The notes under the pieces are model-generated. The model did no database searches and was not told where the DNA came from. It saw only the letters and a list, made by a program, of their open reading frames with translations. The translations under genes and the position numbers were made by a program. 64,000 bases of DNA. Source: Glandiceps talaboti (lineage: Eukaryota > Hemichordata > Enteropneusta > Spengelidae). This document shows, piece by piece, positions 53,815 through 64,000 of the stretch; position 1 is the stretch's first letter; each line of letters opens with the position of its first letter. The stretch is taken from contig NC_135550.1 in the NCBI RefSeq assembly GCF_964340395.1, positions 868,001 to 932,000 on the forward strand. The letters are read 5' to 3'.

Positions 53815-56809
53815 GTAAGCCACTGATTGTCATTGTGTGAAAGTACAAAATCTTGGTGAATATGAACAACGTTAACTGTTCAAATGACATACATAATTAG
53901 ACTGTCGTTATCAATTATACTAGGAGGAGGAGGATCACATAACATTGAGAGGGGTCTATGTCAATCTGAACAGTCACCGTATACATCAGCTGTAACTATA
54001 AATTTACACGCTTAGCATTCTTTTGCTTCTTGTAGATAATTTCATGGTCCAACAGAGATCAAACCTATTCATCAGACATTGACAGTCGACTTGAGGTCAG
54101 AGATGTGAACACGAAATCAAAACTAGAAACGTCTTTTGAAGGAATGTGCATACCAAGTAACGCTGCGAGGTTGTCTTCCAAAACAGGTGGTTTCCATAAT
54201 TGCAATGAGGAAGACAATAAGACCAAAGATAACCGTAAAGTAAACATTACCATGATTTCTTTTATAATCGATTTTGTAGATGACCCATCGGTGTTTTGTT
54301 AGACGATTTTAAATGTAGTTGAGTCGGAAGCTGATCAGATTCGTGGTGATGGCATGGGGGGGGGGGGGGGGGGGAGAGAGACTTATAACTTACGATCTAT
54401 AATACATTCACAACCTTTTATTATGAGAACACATGATGTATTACTTAGGCAACTACTGTGTAGGCTTGAAAGCCATCGTGATACCACTAACGGATGAAAA
54501 GGTCATAAACCTTTAACAAACAAATTCCGATTAATTTCATTTCATCGTGCCAAGAGTAATGTGCAGTTTTCCTTTTGTACACCCAGCTTCATGAACAAGA
54601 CATTGGATTGGACATTCGAGAATTAAACTGTAGCAGCTTACAACCCGAAAGTGTTGCCAAATTAAACTGTAGCAGCTTACAACCCGAAAGTGTTGCCAAA
54701 TTAAGTGGTATGTCAACAAGTAAATAAACTGTAAATGCTGTTAATCACCAGATTTAAACTGAATGCCTTCCATAAAGGTAGTTTTGAGATAATAATTGCT
54801 GGAATACAAAAATCTTTGCTATAGTACATGATATACCCCTCAATTGGCACAGAGGTGTGCCGAGGAAATCTGAAAGGAGTTTGTGATATCGATCTAAGTA
54901 TGTAGTGGAACAGGTGTAATGGTTTTTGAAATGAAACTATTCAAATTTACAGAGATACACATACAAACATACATTTACCCATGCATACAGAACAAATGTT
55001 AGGGCTGCATTTTGGTATCATTTGAACATAATGAACTTTCGTTTAGAGTGGTAAATCTTTGAGGGATTCACTGTATTGTCTATATCAAATCTGATACATT
55101 AAAATTCCAACTGATCGTCACTGTCAATAGTTTACCGCTCAACACGAGAGTGTCAATACACAAATCAACGGCATAGTATTAATAGAATTGCACGTATGTA
55201 ATGAATTCGTAATTACTGTGTTTGGATTCTGACATGACACTGTTTATACATGTCGCCAAACATCTAGTTAGAGAAATGAATATCTGGCTTCGGACAAGCC
55301 ACTTTAGCGGGTAAACGTATTCCCGACAATGTGTATATTTCAATTGCAGTGACTGCGTCTACTAGGCATGTTATGTATTGTGATGTAGATTGTCCGCATA
55401 TCGCAGTAGTGACGCTAATTTAATATGTGTGCTGTATTGTTTAAAGTAATTAGAACAAAAGAGTCGAATAAGTTTATAAGTTGCAGTTTCTGCATTTTTG
55501 ACAGACACTCTAGAGATAGCGTTAGCCTGAGACGGACGTGGCTCTGCCATGTCCGATATATCTACAGAAGTAAAGTCACATTGTTATGATCAATATTCGA
55601 TATTCGGTCTACAAGGTGCTTCTATACATTTTACTATACATCCCACTATTTGTCACGTATGTGACTTGACCTGATGATGTGCGATCAGGTCAAATTAACG
55701 CAACTAACAGTTTCATGAATGCAAGAAATTTAGCTTTGCTAATGTGATTGTCCCAGTAAAAATTAGTTGTCGAAAAAGTTGTCCAAATGCCTTCTAGCTA
55801 TTCTCAGTACAGGAAAACTTGCCATCCTCGACTTCACTCGGCCTTTGCGATCCCCTAAGGGGCCGGTCAGTTTCTTCGGTGGGGGGGGGGGTTGTCACCC
55901 TGTTTTTGAAATTGACAGTGAGGGGGGGGGGGGCATGCTGTTTTAAAAATTGTTTCCAATCTCCAGTCTGTTCGTTAGTGGTCTGAGCTAATGCATACCC
56001 GGGATAAACACTCATTTCCACAGCAAATAATAAACAAAATTCAAACCCTCTTAACATTGCTAGAATGCATCAGAAAGTTTACATACTACATCCTTATGAA
56101 ACACTCAGCTCTAGAATTTCACGATGCATGCCACTATGAAGTGAATTTCCCTCGCTCTTAAATTCGTTTGGGTTCTTGAAATCTAAAAATCAAATCTGGA
56201 CAGAAAGTTATTAATATAAATTTTAATATACATAGCTTTTAATACAAGCAACCTGAATACTTTGAATTGTCTAGAACGAAGCCAATCGATGTCGGAAAAT
56301 TGGGGAAAATTTGACCCAATAAGCAGCGAGTACAGATCCAAGTGTAACAACATTTACTTTTCTCATTTGCATTGTCGTGATTATGTTAATAAATGCACTG
56401 CATTCTGGCAGCACATTCACTTCCCAGTATCGGAAGATTTATATATATAAAAGAAGAATTTTTAATTTTGGTCAAAGAAGAGATCGTATGGATTTATCTT
56501 GGTGAATTCTCCAGCAAGGTTGCCCACAGATGTGGTTTATTTATCGTGGTGTGCACTGTTTAGATCGTTGGGTCAATATTCAAATTCGGATAGGTCAAAC
56601 TGTAGCAAGAGTTTCAAACAGTTTACAGTTGCGCCATTCGATCTGTAAGTTAATTAGCGAAAACTTAAATTACGTAAATCGCTCATTAATATTTATTGTG
56701 CGTTTACCAAAACCTAATCGGTTCTAGCCATTACCCCAAAGAATATATACACCAAATTTGGTTTGAATTGAGCCAGTCATTTTTTATTCGAAAATGGTGA
56801 TACAGACAG

Positions 56810-56887
<78 letters not shown>

Positions 56888-59120
56888 TTCATCCCTAATA
56901 TACAACTTTCCTTACGGAAGGTAAAAATCATTGTTTACCGTCCATGGCAAAGACTCACCCATTTTAAGGTTAAACATACAAAGAACGGTACAGTCACAGG
57001 GTCCAGCGAGCATGTAATCGATTGATCGATCGATTACATGCTCACACTGGACCCTGTGGTACAGTATAATAGTATGCTCAAGGACAGAATGCTTATCTAT
57101 CGCTCTCATTGAAAATAACATCACCTGAAACAACACTACTTATTTTTACTACCCTGGTCTATCTTTGTTAAGCATTCATACCAATATTGCTAGTAATAAG
57201 GTCTATTATGCAATTTCATGCAGCTAAAGGTCTACTAAAATTACAGCTTAGAGTGATTGTATAAAACGGTCTTTCCAACTTGTTTTGACAGACACAGATA
57301 GTATGATAAAAGGAAAGCTACAGATACATATATTCAAGCAGATTATAGGGGAAGCCAAATCCAGTAAGTTTATGTTAGAGTCCAACAAAATGAAGCCAGT
57401 AAACATGAAACACGACGTCGTGTGTCTCGACATATATCCCACGACATATATCCCACGACATATATCCCACGACATATATCTCACGACATATATCCCACGA
57501 CATATATCCCACGACATATATCTCACGACATATATCCCACGACATATATCTCACTCTAAAAAGTTTCATCCACTGGATCAACAAAAGTTGCTATATTTTA
57601 CTCTTAGTTACATTGCTACATTTTACTCTTAGTTTGCTACATTTTGCTCTTTTTACATTCAAATGCCACATTTTCTTTGCTTGTGATAGCAGAATCTTAC
57701 ACTGTTGGATATTTGTTCCGATTTCGTCTGTGCTTTGTAACATTTAGTAATTCCTCTGGGAATCATTATATGTTCGAATAAATTAATGTAATGATTTAGC
57801 GACAGTCTTAATTAAGATAATGGTTACTCAAGCAAAGAAAATGTAACACTGTTGGTAAGATTTCTGTCAAGTCAGCCGAACGATGAAATGTAGCAAAATA
57901 GAAGACATTTGCTGAGCTAGATGATAGGTTTACTGGTTTCAAAATAATAGAGAAATAACTTCCTATACAGCTCTTGGAAATCCATTTATCAAAACTAATT
58001 TGACTACCATCCTTCGCAACGTCTTCAGCCAATCAGTTTCCATAAATTATACACATAGACAAAATGTTTGACAGTTCCGCCATTTCTTAAATTTGCAAAA
58101 CATTAATACTGATTAATTATGACTCGCTTTTCTCGTTTTCAAGCACCTGAGCGACTAATTATAACGAAACAATTGTTTTCTTTACAGTGGTTCATACGTT
58201 AGGAAACTATCTTTCTATTGACGACAAAAGTTTACAAGTTCCTGTTACAACAGGAGGTAAGGTAAACAGTTTTTACAGAAAATAAAATTCACTTACTAAA
58301 TGAAAAATTAAAAGATAAACCGGAATATGTCTGACGATAGTTTTACTTTTTATAGTTTATATTGTATGGACAGTCTGCTCAATTCGACATGAACTTGTGT
58401 TACGTCATGGAAGTAACTACAAAGTACACTTTGGACTATATGATAACATTACTAGCCTGTAAAATACACGATCGTATCGCTTAGCTCTCATTGGCCTTGG
58501 TCCTAGGGTTTAACGGGTTTGGTCGATGCGTGAGGGTGTGACGTCATGACACAGTAGTGACACAATCAATTAACTTGACTGCAGTCAATATTATTAATTA
58601 AAATTGGGTATGTACAGGTATGTACAGGTATGTATGTTTTAGTACATGGGAATATGCGAAGAATGTATGGTTTACAGACGTTATTTCGAAAGTGTATGTG
58701 TATACACAGACAATATCTTAGGCGTATATTGAATACATAATCTTCAAGACATTTTCAAAGTATAATTGTGTTGTACAATTGCAATGATGGGGGTGCAACA
58801 TTTTCAAATTGAGCAATAATTCGTAATCATACATTGTAAATATGTCACATGCACTGGTTGTATTCCCGACAGAACACACTTCAAATGTGAGTTACGTTGG
58901 ACTCGATAAAATAGGAACAGATGTGGCCAGAGACATCATGGTTCCTATTACATCAACGCTATCTAGTACTAGTCCTACCGGTCCTGGAAACCGAGCCTCG
59001 AGGTCTGGAGAGGAATTGCTAGAATGCTACAAACGTGTTGACCTATTAAATCAATCTTTTGATGCTAAAGTCCGTCCTAACCACACGTGTTTAAAGATGG
59101 AAAATTTAAATGAAGGTTAG
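52834..59120 (+). CDS. Six-exon gene, unknown protein (~564 aa)
   Basis: Exons 52834-53814, 54036-54239, 54587-54707, 57292-57363, 58188-58256 and 58873-59120 join to one frame of 565 codons ending in TAG. Each intron has GT-AG ends with good context (GTAAGC, GTAAAC, GTATGT, GTAAGT, GTAAGG; acceptors after TTCTTGTAG, ACACCCAG, TTTTGACAG, TCTTTACAG, CCCGACAG). Phases are 0, 0, 1, 1, 1 and match on both sides. The open frame begins after a TGA at 52801, and its first ATG (52834, GCTATGG) is in good context. The protein is hydrophilic and basic, with a Cys-x-x-Cys (His-Cys-Ser-Met-Cys) near residue 62 and a Cys/His-containing stretch near residues 195-205, and otherwise looks disordered. No signal peptide, membrane segment or known domain was recognised. 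Extra phase-1 exons could hide in the 2.6-kb third intron. Confidence 0.75.
54036..54239 (+). CDS. Exon 2 of the six-exon gene
   Basis: 68 codons starting Ile-Ile-Ser-Trp, phase 0 on both sides. The alternative donor four bases earlier would bring a stop at the next exon, so 54239 is preferred. Confidence 0.7.
54587..54707 (+). CDS. Exon 3, with in-frame 39-bp tandem duplication
   Basis: Contains two exact copies of a 39-bp unit (54623-54661 and 54662-54700) encoding LNCSSLQPESVAK twice. Ends in phase 1. Confidence 0.7.
55859..55940 (+). mobile_element. Harbinger-like MITE left end (GGGGCCGGTCAG), in intron 3
   Basis: TAA precedes GGGGCCGGTCAGTTTCTTCG and two G tracts; same family as 9297. 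No right end was found. Confidence 0.55.
56730..56940. repeat. Dispersed repeat with (CA)n core, in intron 3
   Basis: ACACCAAATTTGGTTTGAAT on one side and CTTTCCTTACGGAAGGTAAA on the other enclose (CA)n at 56811-56884. It is the inverse arrangement of 7180-7470. Confidence 0.7.
56995..57058. mobile_element. 64-bp foldback element with 7-bp target duplication
   Basis: Arms begin CACAGGGTCCAG and end CTGGACCCTGTG and pair almost to the centre (GCATGTAATCGAT with ATCGATTACATGC). GTACAGT lies directly on both sides (56988-56994 and 57059-57065). If one terminal base is assigned differently the duplication is the 8-bp GGTACAGT expected for hAT transposons. Confidence 0.8.
57292..57363 (+). CDS. 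Exon 4 of the six-exon gene
   Basis: Short exon, phase 1 on both sides, reading Met-Ile-Lys-Gly-Lys-Leu-Gln-Ile-His-Ile-Phe-Lys. Confidence 0.6.
57427..57553. repeat. 14-bp minisatellite, ~9 units, in intron 4
   Basis: Units of ACATATATCCCACG with a TCTCACG variant. The frames on both strands across it are artefacts, although one plus frame joins exon 4. Confidence 0.9.
58188..58256 (+). CDS. Exon 5 of the six-exon gene
   Basis: 69 bp, phase 1 on both sides, with a strong polypyrimidine acceptor (TTTTCTTTACAG) and a GTAAGG donor. Confidence 0.65.
58873..59120 (+). CDS. Exon 6 (last) of the six-exon gene
   Basis: Enters in phase 1 and ends Glu-Asn-Leu-Asn-Glu-Gly-stop. A Harbinger-like element begins 101 bases downstream. 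No poly(A) signal was seen before it. Confidence 0.6.
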
Positions 59121-59355
59121 ATTGATTGAGTCAAATGCATATCTTTATGCGATACTCGATACTCAATATGAAGTTTCCAACTCTCGATTGCATTTGGAAA
59201 TATCGAATACAGCGTCACTAAGGGAGCCTTCAATAATTACGGGGGGGGGGGGTGTTAGGGTATGTCTGGGCTGTAAAATGTGACCCCCAAGTTCTAAACT
59301 CTGACCCTCCCCATATCAAATTCACTGATAGATGGATGGAAATTATGTGGACAGA

Positions 59356-59669
59356 TTAAAGAGACAGTAGCTGTAACTTTTGATGAGTTTTTGTTCTACT
59401 CCATAACGGACATTGAAACACTCATGTGTTTGGCAAACGCTTGTAAATACAGCCTGTATATGTACAAACTGCATTTTTGACAAGTGAATTTTAGTCTGGA
59501 CTAAAATTACCAACAATAATAGTGCACTTTACACATATACAGGCTGTATTGACAAGCCAAATACAGGGTATTTCAACATGTCTTAAGGAGTAGAACAAGA
59601 AACTGCACTTGACACACAGAACGAAAGTATTGAAAAAAGATCATCAAGTTACAGATACTGTCCCTTTAA
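59356..59669. mobile_element. ~314-bp MITE with TTAAAGRGACAGT termini
   Basis: Left TTAAAGAGACAGTAGCTGTA and the inverse right end TACAGATACTGTCCCTTTAA pair over about 28 bp (with a short indel). A second internal inverted pair (ACAGCCTGTATATGT with ACATATACAGGCTGT) lies at 59449-59551. No coding capacity. Confidence 0.7.
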
Positions 59670-59899
59670 TGAATTTGATTATACGACACATATTTCTGGC
59701 ATGCACAAATATCACTAAACTTACTGGTTCATTATTCTTTGTTTATAATTGATATCGTGAGTTCCATGTGGTAAACACTCTCCCTGAGTAACCTGTAGTA
59801 ACTCTGAAATCTCAGTAGCACTTTGTGCATTGCTTTTTTTCACTACTCTCACTGTCACTTGCCTTACTGTCACTATCACCGTCATTCAATACATTGAGG

Positions 59900-59900
59900 A

Positions 59901-59937
<37 letters not shown>

Positions 59938-59938
59938 T
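59900..59938. repeat. (ATC)n microsatellite
   Basis: About 13 triplets at the edge of the dispersed repeat. Confidence 0.9.
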
Positions 59939-59940
59939 TC

Positions 59941-60835
59941 AGGGCCCGTAGCCTGACCAAATTGCGTCTTGTGCAATCATGCATTTAAAATTTAGAAAAG
60001 TGGCTAATTTACATACATGTACATACAATTTACATAATATCTTATTTTAGCATACGCAATTAAGGATCATATGTAAGGCCAGACAAAATAAAAAAGCTGG
60101 TCAACGGGCAACCTAACCCATCACATTGAGTAGATACGTAGATTTCATTTTTCACAATGCTTGACAATGATAAAACAAACCATATATAATGATAGCAAAA
60201 TATTTCAGGTCGAGTTTAGATAGAACTTATTCAGTCATCTTGATACTATCTCATGCAATTTGTCTGCATAGCTACAGTTAGAAAATGTACACAATTCACG
60301 GTTAAACAAATGTTGTAGCTCCTCTCACTCTCTCTTCTCTGAAAATGTTAAGCCCCGCCAAATGAAACTCAAGCATTATTTCAGCCACCCCTTCTGTCAC
60401 CTACACTACAGTGGAGATATAAGATTATATTGGTACAATATTGCATTAAAATATCAGTGATAGCCAACTACAATAACACTCCGAACGAGATTACTTTACA
60501 CAGGTTGTGGATTTCACATGCATATGGAGATGTCTCTATTTAAGCTCTAACATATACAGGGAGGTCGACCATCAATCTTGTTTTGGAAGAAAGACAATTA
60601 TCACCTTGATTGCTACTGATTGGAAGAAGACAACTCCAAAGGTGAAAAATGTTGAAAATAAGACAGTGTATGAGGCCATTTCGAGGCATAAAATATCAAA
60701 CCATAGACATAATTTAAAGTCTTACAATGTTTGAATATGGTAATAAAATACCAGAATTGAAACAATTATGCTATGCATTACATATTATCTGGAAGTGTAT
60801 TTTGTTGTGGCAAAGCTGAATGATATTTTGCGGAT
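59941..60835 (-). repeat. Dispersed repeat, inverse copy of 2610-3312
   Basis: See 2610-3312. This copy is longer by an insertion near 60450-60600 and lies inside the 59222-62990 element. Confidence 0.75.
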
Positions 60836-60839
60836 TGCA

Positions 60840-62860
60840 TATTGGATATGCAACAGCTTAATTTAATCTCAATTCATGCTTGTAAGCATCATCAAAGCCA
60901 AGTAAACCACTGTATAAGATATTATATAATTTGGAATAGACTCAAATATATATTGTTACATGTACTATTCAGAAAATATAAAGAAATATCCTTAATTTTG
61001 AAACTAATACGAAGCCTACATGAGGATATATTGCCCATCACCAAAAAATATGGGTAGGTTGAACAGCTCTTTCATTTTTCCTGACCTAATGTCGTATCTT
61101 TCAAAGTAGTTGCCGAAAAGATGTCACATTCAGAGTAAAAAAAAACTTTTAAATAAAAAAAAAATTGGATGGTGCTTTCTCAAATAAGTAACAAAATAAT
61201 CATTTTCTTTACCCTACTTACTACACTTTCATGGCCCTCCATTATGTCGGAACCCAAGGTGAACTCAGTGAATTCTTCTTGTCATTATCATTATAATGGA
61301 AATAATTGAAGTTTGGATTTTGATGTCGAAGATACAGCTCTGTTTACAAATTCATGGCAATGTTTTCCATAACAAATAGGGAACTTGCAAGTGCGCCCTG
61401 TTGAATGTTGCATCATGGGAAATGGGATAATAAATGCTAATCAATTAGTATTGTAAACAATATTGTTACATTGTTTGTAACCACAGATAATCAATTCATA
61501 GTCACTCTGACCTTTGTGGGAGCTTGATTTTATCGGTTGCTCCAGATTAGGTATTACGATAACCACAGATAATCCCACAGTCCTTTGCGTCTGAGCATGC
61601 TCAGACTGGGTTGCAAGTTCCCTATTGTCGCTTCAAAATGAATTGCGTAATAACGCTAGTGTCAGTGCAATGAGATAATTATATCATACAACATTTTAAC
61701 CAAAGACAACGTCGAACACAATTATTGAAATTGGATCTTAAACTGCGTACTTAGTTTAATAGTTTTTCAGGGCCACCAAATATTCCAAAAAGAGATCTGC
61801 CGTTTTATCAGTAAATGTTTTGATATAAGGAACAAGATGTAAATGAGGTCGAGTGCATCTTCGGAGTCACTGCATGCAGCAGGCGACCTCACGTTGAACG
61901 AGTTTTTCCGTCTTTTTTGTGGAGTTTCACTCTCTGACATTATTGCGACTTGCTATCTGCAAGTGAAGGAGACTTTCAAGACTATTGTTACTCACGGAAA
62001 ATGCACAGTGCATGTGCGCACTTCTTTTGTACTTTCCTGCACAAAGAGTTTTTAATTCGTTACACTGCAAAAAGTTAACATTTTTAACTGGACACATATT
62101 TATTCAAAGTTAAGCCAGCGTACAATAGAGATATAAGATACATATTAGCGAGGAGTCAGTGTACAGTCACCTTTGACTTCAGTGAACCATCTATTTCAAT
62201 CGCGCATGTGCTAACTATTTTACGTAAATAACAATTTTTCGCTATGTACTCAAAATGTTGCTTTTTTCTTTCTTTTTTCCCAAAATCTCACACGGGATCT
62301 GCCCCCCCCCCCCCCCCGCAGGCTGTTGTACTGAACATCATCATCATCATCACCAACATCATCATCATCTTCTTCATCATCTTCAGTATGCCGGAAACAT
62401 TGCTATCTGTTCCTTCTTCCCCTTGGCTTTCATTTGTTTCCTTGGCCATATCGCTCTAATGTCTGCTGACCAAGACTTTCCCAATGAGAGCCTCTACAAG
62501 TTCCACTTTGTCTTTCTTCAAAAGCTTGTATTCAGCATGTATGTGCTACAAGTCAATCTTTGCATGGAAACCGCTATCATGGCACATTTTTTGCTTTTAT
62601 GGCAATGTATATGCATTTTAAAACGATTAGCAATTTGCAGCTTGTCCTCTGTCACATGACATATTCCCAAACAGCCAAGCTGCACGATATGTCATTAGGA
62701 CTTGATTGGCATGTGGAAAACAGTCAATTGTAACTACATGCAGTGTAGCTAAATATGAGCCTTAGTTTGAAGGAATGTTTGTTGTTTCTCTCAGAATTGT
62801 AGACTTTGTTTGAAATAGTGCAGAGTGAATTTTACAAGAATTTTATCTTCTCACGATGAT
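60840..62860. other. Interior of composite element, unassigned
   Basis: No transposase, RNA gene or known repeat was recognised. Small open frames (61843-62055, 62255-62659) lack support. A C tract and (ATC)n-like run lie at 62302-62372. Confidence 0.4.
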
Positions 62861-63164
62861 AACAAGTACAATCCGTGTAGCTCATTAAATGAGTCAACGT
62901 AAAATGTGACCCTCCCCCTGGACGGGTTTCTAAAATATGACCCTCCCCAATCCATCCGGCCCACCACCCTCGTAATTACTGAAGGCTCCCTAACAAGATG
63001 GCGACTATTAAGTAGGTAACGAAAAAATATGAAATCATCGTTCATGTGGACCATCTAAATAAGCCCTACAGGGATGTCTATGGTTATGGAAACCAGTAAA
63101 AGTGAAAATTTATTTTTGCCCACCAAAGTGACCACTGATAAAATCTATTGCCTATATATACACT

Positions 63165-63277
<113 letters not shown>

Positions 63278-63363
63278 CTCGGTGAGTATCAATCTGCTAA
63301 GACAGTGCTCTATACCGCAGTGGCAGAGCGTAATAGTTTTGGTAGTACTGGAACTCTTTCTTG

Positions 63364-63406
63364 GTTGTAACTCGGAGTTTCACGCATGGCGCGATCATCA
63401 GACAAC
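63364..63406 (-). ncRNA. Hammerhead ribozyme of the PLE
   Basis: Minus strand: stem I GTTGT/ACAAC, core CTGATGA, stem II CGC/GCG with loop GCCAT, GAAAC, stem III ACT-CCG-AGT, cleavage after GTT. Lies in the 3' region about 200 bases after the stop codon. Confidence 0.85.
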
Positions 63407-63607
63407 TCTGAGGCTTACTCTCTGGGTGTGCTGTATATATAGAGTGTAGACAATAGAAATACCATCACTATTGTCTGTGTCGGTGGGTAGGTGTTGTATG
63501 TGTGGAGGTGTTGGTTGTTATTGTGTGAGTTATTGGGTGCGGACAAGTAAGTGTTGGCGGGTTGTTACATGTTGGGCTTTGATGTTCCGTTAGTTAACGG
63601 GTTTAGT

Positions 63608-63814
63608 TTAGGTGATAGATGCTCTATTGAAGTTGGACAAATAAAACTTATTCTCGTGTCGGCATTTGGATATCAACTCAGTTCTTTTGTTTAGTGTGGA
63701 GCTTTTGTCTGCTTTAATAATAGCTAGTTTTTCGGTTAAACACAGGTTGCATCGTTTTGTTTTATTGGTGTATGCTTGGGCTGTCTTGCTGATGGACCAG
63801 GATACGGAAAAAGG
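63608..63814 (-). pseudogene. PLE protein carboxyl terminus (end of GIY-YIG endonuclease)
   Basis: The frame reads Ser-Val-Ser-Trp-Ser-Ile, then Ala-Tyr-Thr-Asn-Lys-Thr-Lys-Arg-Cys-Asn-Leu-Cys-Leu-Thr-Glu-Lys, then Leu-Asn-Lys-Arg-Thr-Glu-Leu-Ile-Ser-Lys-Cys-Arg-His, ending before TAA at 63608-63610. The Cys-x-x-Cys...Cys-x-His arrangement is the zinc-binding end found in GIY-YIG Penelope-like elements of many invertebrates. Only the last 68 codons or so are present; reverse transcriptase and the main endonuclease motifs are missing. Confidence 0.85.
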
Positions 63815-63845
63815 CTTTTTCCGTATCCTGCTCCATCAGCAAGAC
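63783..63845. repeat. 31-bp inverted repeat at PLE truncation point
   Basis: Arms 63783-63813 and 63815-63845 pair with one mismatch around a single G. One arm is PLE coding sequence, so the other is an inverted copy of it. Confidence 0.95.
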
Positions 63846-64000
63846 AATTGAAATGTGGAAATGACAATCATAAGTAACAACATACATTTCGACAAACGGC
63901 ACCCCATAAAACAGGGCTGATCAAAAACCCATATAATCCCTGTTCTACCGAACTATTTTTTCTCTCTTCTCTCAGTGTCCCTGCCAACCCAACGCTACGA

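Larger units (their letters stand above)
59222..62990. mobile_element. Harbinger-like composite element, GGGAGCCTTCA termini (3.8 kb)
   Basis: TAA on both sides (59219-59221, 62991-62993). Left end GGGAGCCTTCAATAATTACG; right end GTAATTACTGAAGGCTCCC. Motifs like AAAATGTGACC and GACCCTCCCC lie inside both ends, as in 12484-13260. The interior holds a 314-bp MITE, (ATC)n and the inverse dispersed repeat. No transposase was recognised. Two independent one-ended insertions cannot be wholly excluded. Confidence 0.65.

Noticed and set aside
57248-57632. Repetitive Trp/Ile/Cys protein on the minus strand, or extension of exon 4 through the plus-strand array
   Set aside because: It is the 14-bp minisatellite in frame. 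Exon 4 has a good donor at 57364, before the array, that keeps the phase.
62255-62659. 134-codon open frame in the composite element as a transposase
   Set aside because: It has a poly-Pro run from a C tract and a poly-His run from (ATC)n, and no DDE or Myb-like motifs.

Overview
The window is animal nuclear DNA, most likely from an invertebrate deuterostome (a lancelet, hemichordate or echinoderm; the sequence alone does not decide). The evidence is split genes with GT-AG introns, a FAM181-family gene, CR1/L2-type and other LINEs, a Penelope-like element (PLE), a short interstitial run of the animal telomere repeat, and AT-rich DNA full of microsatellites. No bacterial-style operons, CRISPR arrays, rRNA or convincing tRNA genes were seen. 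Many open frames here are only dinucleotide or minisatellite arrays read as protein.

Host genes. Two are well supported. On the minus strand at 36.5-37.7 kb is a FAM181-family gene with the family's conserved block, a YAP-like TEAD-binding motif, a downstream poly(A) signal and an upstream TATA box. On the plus strand at 52.8-59.1 kb is a six-exon gene for a protein of about 564 residues that I do not recognise; all its splice junctions are in compatible phase. Two weaker candidates are single exons: a signal-peptide exon at 19.3 kb and a cysteine-containing exon at 11.4-11.6 kb.

Mobile DNA by region. 0-3 kb: a LINE tail and a family-B DNA polymerase amino-terminal fragment (adintovirus/Polinton type) abutting the inverted repeat of a MITE. 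4-11 kb: minisatellites and degenerate repeats. 12.5-13.3 kb: a Harbinger-like MITE. 14.4-17.5 kb: (TA)n tracts, PLE pieces, two MITE copies and a 1.1-kb array of 22-bp repeats. 20-26 kb: one LINE cut by at least two insertions. 26.4-29.6 kb: a Harbinger-like element holding an array of PLE tails with hammerhead ribozymes. 32.9-33.9 and 41.8-43.1 kb: two copies of another Harbinger-like family. 43.3-43.9 kb: a 54-bp coding-compatible array. 46.8-50.3 kb: two LINE 3' ends. 59.2-63.0 kb: a further Harbinger-like element. 63.3-63.85 kb: a truncated PLE with its GIY-YIG carboxyl terminus, hammerhead and 3' tail.

How the pieces relate. The PLE is the best-defined system. Its coding end, hammerhead and 3' tail are contiguous at 63.3-63.8 kb, and the same hammerhead and tail recur as solo fragments flanked by (TA)n, the preferred target of Penelope-type GIY-YIG endonucleases. 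Hammerhead copies carry compensating changes in stem I, so the fold looks selected. Assignments rest on reading and family knowledge; no database search was run.
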